Positions 61,782 to 64,000 of a stretch of DNA of 64,000 bases are shown here, piece after piece. The position numbers were made by a program, and so were the translations under genes. The notes beneath the pieces were generated by a model. That model had not been told where the DNA came from. It worked only from the letters and a program-made list of their open reading frames with translations, and searched no databases. This stretch comes from Maribacter ulvicola (GTDB taxonomy: Bacteria; Bacteroidota; Bacteroidia; Flavobacteriales; Flavobacteriaceae). Each line of letters begins with the position of its first letter. The first letter of the stretch is position 1. The DNA is taken from assembly GCF_900155985.1 (NCBI RefSeq), contig NZ_FTMA01000010.1:62001-126000 (forward strand), written 5' to 3'.

Positions 61782-63695
61782 CTATTGAGATACATTCACC
61801 CTTTTTCGGATTATTTTTCCCTTTGCACCGCCAAAACTTTCAGATTGTACTTCTAAATTAAGCATACCATTTTTTGTAGGAATATGTGATATATAAAAAT
61901 CTTGTGCCGGAGTTTTACCCAACCAGACTCTTTCATTTTTGGCATTTATATAATATAAATTATGATATACGTTCTTTTCAATAGAAGAAAAATGCACATA
62001 TAATTCTACCTTATTTTCTCCTGCAAAGGTTTTAACGGTAAATGATGAAGTTAATGGCCTAGATTCTTTTACGGCATGCATAGATATTTCTCCCAAATAC
62101 ACACTTCCATTTCCTCTTTTATATATCCCTATTTTAGATATAGTTATATTTTTATGTACTGGAATAGTAATTTTATGTTTTCTCCAAGAAGATGAACTAC
62201 TTAAAGGATATGTCAAAACCTCACCATTTGACAATTGAGCGTACACTTCTATAGCCACAGTCCCTATTGTTTTAGAGATTACATTAAGTTTTACATTTTT
62301 ATCCAAATTAATTTTGGTTTTGTACAAAGGAATTTGCGCATCTTCAGTTCCTTCAAACAATAAACTACTACCACCAGTATAACTATCTTCAAAATCAATA
62401 CTGGCTTTTACCTTGGTACTATCTACTTGAAATTGCCATGTTGGTAGCACATCTTGTATACTAAGGTTGTGCCATTCATTTTTTGAGACAGTATTTCCAT
62501 GCTCATTATAAAAATGCCCAAGACCATAATTGAAATTCGTTTTAAAGGGCAATTCGTTGATAACGCTACGCGGTTCAAAATAATCTGCAAAACCCAACCA
62601 TGTACGCGATCCAAATCGTGTTTCTATTGAAGAACCGCCATTCCAAAACTTTTGTTCGTTGGCGTACACATCTGCTGGTGTTTTTGATTCTGATATATCA
62701 AAAGTAGCATTTGACCAATATATTCCAATAGAAGTATTATTTGGTTTTCCATCCTTATATAATGCATCCCATTTTACAGGAGTCTTGTAACTTTTAGATT
62801 GTACATCTATACCTGCGTATAAGTCCCACTCGCTCCTACCCAGCTCCTGCGCCAAAGCTTTGCTATCCTCTAAATTAACTTCGTTATATCTAAAATTGAT
62901 AAAGAAGACATCTGACATACTTTTATCGCCTTTTTGAAAATACATTTGATTATGGTTGTTCAATTCATCTTGCCATATCACCCTTGAATCAGCTATCATA
63001 GCATCATACCATACCAATTTTAATTGCGATTGTGTTCTGTAATAAGATATAAACTGTTGCATCAACGCTCCAACCTCACCATCCAAATCATAGGTTTCTT
63101 GATTTATGAACCATCCATCAAAATTATAGGTATTGGCAACTTCAATAAGTTTATCCGCAACGGGAAAACTACCATCTTCATTTTGCTCCAAAAATTCGTA
63201 CACCCATTCTTCTCTCCCTCCATATACATTAGGCGGAAAAAATACCGTACCTATACTTTTAACTCCGTTCTTATGTGCGGCATCTGTCCAGAAGGCAGTA
63301 GGCGGCACTATGATTCCTTCATTTGATGACCCACCCCATTGCACAAAATAATCTATTTGCTGCCAAAAAGGGAATGCATACTGTTTTACACTAGAAAATC
63401 CCTGCGACGGATGAAAATTGGTGGTATGTGGCGCCATCAACGCTATAATTCCAGGTACCTTCTGTGCATTATCGTTTAAATCTGTAGAATCATTTAAGAA
63501 ACGACTTGCCAACGCTACCTGACTAATATTGAATTTTGCATCAATATCATTGTCCGGACTCCATTTTAAAAGTTCTTTTACAAACCAATATGAAGAATAT
63601 GGCTGGTTTTCTCCATACTTTCCTTCTTGAGCATTAATTTTTGTTAAAAAACACAAGCCCACCAAACACACTAAAATTTCTTTATTCATATTCAT
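61782..63695 (-). CDS. GH85 endo-beta-N-acetylglucosaminidase
   Basis: A 637-residue secreted enzyme from ATG 63695 (another ATG follows at 63689), where a signal peptide ending KINAQE starts; a longer frame adds 19 residues that spoil it. The GH85 domain (~residues 40-350) has the Asn-x-Glu catalytic pair in GWFINQET (N198, E200), with VQWGGSSNEG and YDAMI-type strand features. The C-terminal ~250 residues are beta-rich and probably carbohydrate-binding. It cuts the chitobiose core of N-linked glycans between the two GlcNAc residues. It lies alone without SusC/D genes nearby, but with a truncated plus-strand gene after it. Confidence 0.93.
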   Translation of the reverse strand: MNMNKEILVCLVGLCFLTKINAQEGKYGENQPYSSYWFVKELLKWSPDNDIDAKFNISQVALASRFLNDSTDLNDNAQKVPGIIALMAPHTTNFHPSQGFSSVKQYAFPFWQQIDYFVQWGGSSNEGIIVPPTAFWTDAAHKNGVKSIGTVFFPPNVYGGREEWVYEFLEQNEDGSFPVADKLIEVANTYNFDGWFINQETYDLDGEVGALMQQFISYYRTQSQLKLVWYDAMIADSRVIWQDELNNHNQMYFQKGDKSMSDVFFINFRYNEVNLEDSKALAQELGRSEWDLYAGIDVQSKSYKTPVKWDALYKDGKPNNTSIGIYWSNATFDISESKTPADVYANEQKFWNGGSSIETRFGSRTWLGFADYFEPRSVINELPFKTNFNYGLGHFYNEHGNTVSKNEWHNLSIQDVLPTWQFQVDSTKVKASIDFEDSYTGGSSLLFEGTEDAQIPLYKTKINLDKNVKLNVISKTIGTVAIEVYAQLSNGEVLTYPLSSSSSWRKHKITIPVHKNITISKIGIYKRGNGSVYLGEISMHAVKESRPLTSSFTVKTFAGENKVELYVHFSSIEKNVYHNLYYINAKNERVWLGKTPAQDFYISHIPTKNGMLNLEVQSESFGGAKGKIIRKRVNVSQ

Positions 63696-63820
63696 TTTTA
63701 ATAAAAGATAAAGATTGCTATTTTCTAAGGAACCTACAAAAAGATAGGCCATAACCTTTTCTGTTATTCAAGAGACCATACGTCCAATTTTCAATATTTT
63801 TGTGATAGATACTAAAATAT

Positions 63821-64000
63821 ATGAGCATTGAAGATTTAGTTGGGGAGTATAACATTATCGGCAGTAACCAAGATGCTGAATCGTTTACCTACAAAGGAAC
63901 ACTTCTATTAACTTTAAATTCAAATCAAAGAATTGAAGCAAAATGGACCATCAATCCCGATCAAGAGCAATATGGAACAGGATTCTTTAAAAACAATATT
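63821..64000 (+). CDS. Hypothetical protein, N-terminal 60 residues (cut by window edge)
   Basis: An open frame of 60 codons from ATG 63821 to the end of the window, beginning MSIEDLVGEYNIIGSNQD. It has no signal peptide and looks like the start of a beta-rich domain (YKGTLLLTLNSNQRIEAKW). It is divergent to the GH85 gene. The family cannot be told from this part. Confidence 0.6.
   Translation, partial: MSIEDLVGEYNIIGSNQDAESFTYKGTLLLTLNSNQRIEAKWTINPDQEQYGTGFFKNNI

Noticed and set aside
1-64000. Search for CRISPR arrays, insertion sequences, integrases and prophage
   Set aside because: No regularly spaced repeats, transposase signatures or phage genes were seen in the window.

Overview
The window looks like a chromosome segment of an AT-rich marine Flavobacteriaceae (Bacteroidota); Maribacter/Zobellia-like is a guess. 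Reasons: a Y_Y_Y/propeller sensor of the hybrid two-component type, a PorP/SprF type IX secretion family protein, a class I ribonucleotide reductase with the ATP-cone on NrdB, malate:quinone oxidoreductase, DUF6268/DUF3570/DUF4266 proteins, signal peptides that end in AQ, and few Shine-Dalgarno sites. I saw no insertion sequence, prophage, CRISPR array or rRNA. One tRNA (Pro-GGG) is present.

Layout. 1-2.1 kb: N-terminal part of a propeller sensor, cut by the window edge. 2.9-11.6 kb: heavy-metal operon (small secreted protein, CzcA-type RND pump fused to an outer-membrane factor, HlyD adaptor, Fur-family regulator, P1B ATPase). 12.4 kb: tRNA-Pro. 12.7-23.6 kb: sugar metabolism (esterase, VanX-like dipeptidase, a periplasmic GMC oxidoreductase/subunit 3/TIM-barrel operon, a frameshifted Gfo/Idh/MocA gene, a LacI regulator, xylA and xylB). 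23.8-28.2 kb: atypical response regulator, then a PorP/SprF-SPOR protein with a PD40 partner. 28.4-30.2 kb: small stress-type genes (DUF2383, ribosome hibernation factor, VOC protein). 30.3-34.6 kb: three-gene PLP/FAD biosynthetic cassette. 34.9-37.6 kb: molybdenum hydroxylase pair. 37.7-40.1 kb: DUF6268 protein and mqo. 40.3-49.3 kb: a long minus-strand run joining a second RND-OMF efflux set to a thioredoxin/ApbE/DUF4266/DUF3570 cassette. 49.4-58.2 kb: L,D-transpeptidase, LOG protein, pta-ackA, three small envelope proteins, a CBS-domain site-2 protease and a PfkB kinase. 58.3-61.4 kb: nrdB-nrdA. 61.8-63.7 kb: GH85 endoglycosidase. 63.8 kb to the end: start of an unknown gene.

How parts may work together. 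The two metal loci share one plan: a small secreted His/Asp-rich protein ending in QPPxV, then a fused RND-OMF polypeptide, then an HlyD lipoprotein. Both fusions keep a signal-peptide-like stretch at the junction, which suggests the protein is cut into two after export. The ApbE cassette encodes a flavin transferase beside a beta-barrel protein with an SGAS segment like ApbE target sites, so it may be an uncharacterised envelope flavin-redox system. In the 50-58 kb region, three near-identical palindromes of the form ATGAY-N4-RTCAT (the Crp/Fnr half-site pattern) lie before LOG/pta, ytxH and the protease/pfkB pair, pointing to one energy- or oxygen-stress regulon. The nrdBA leader carries a perfect DnaA box and a near match.
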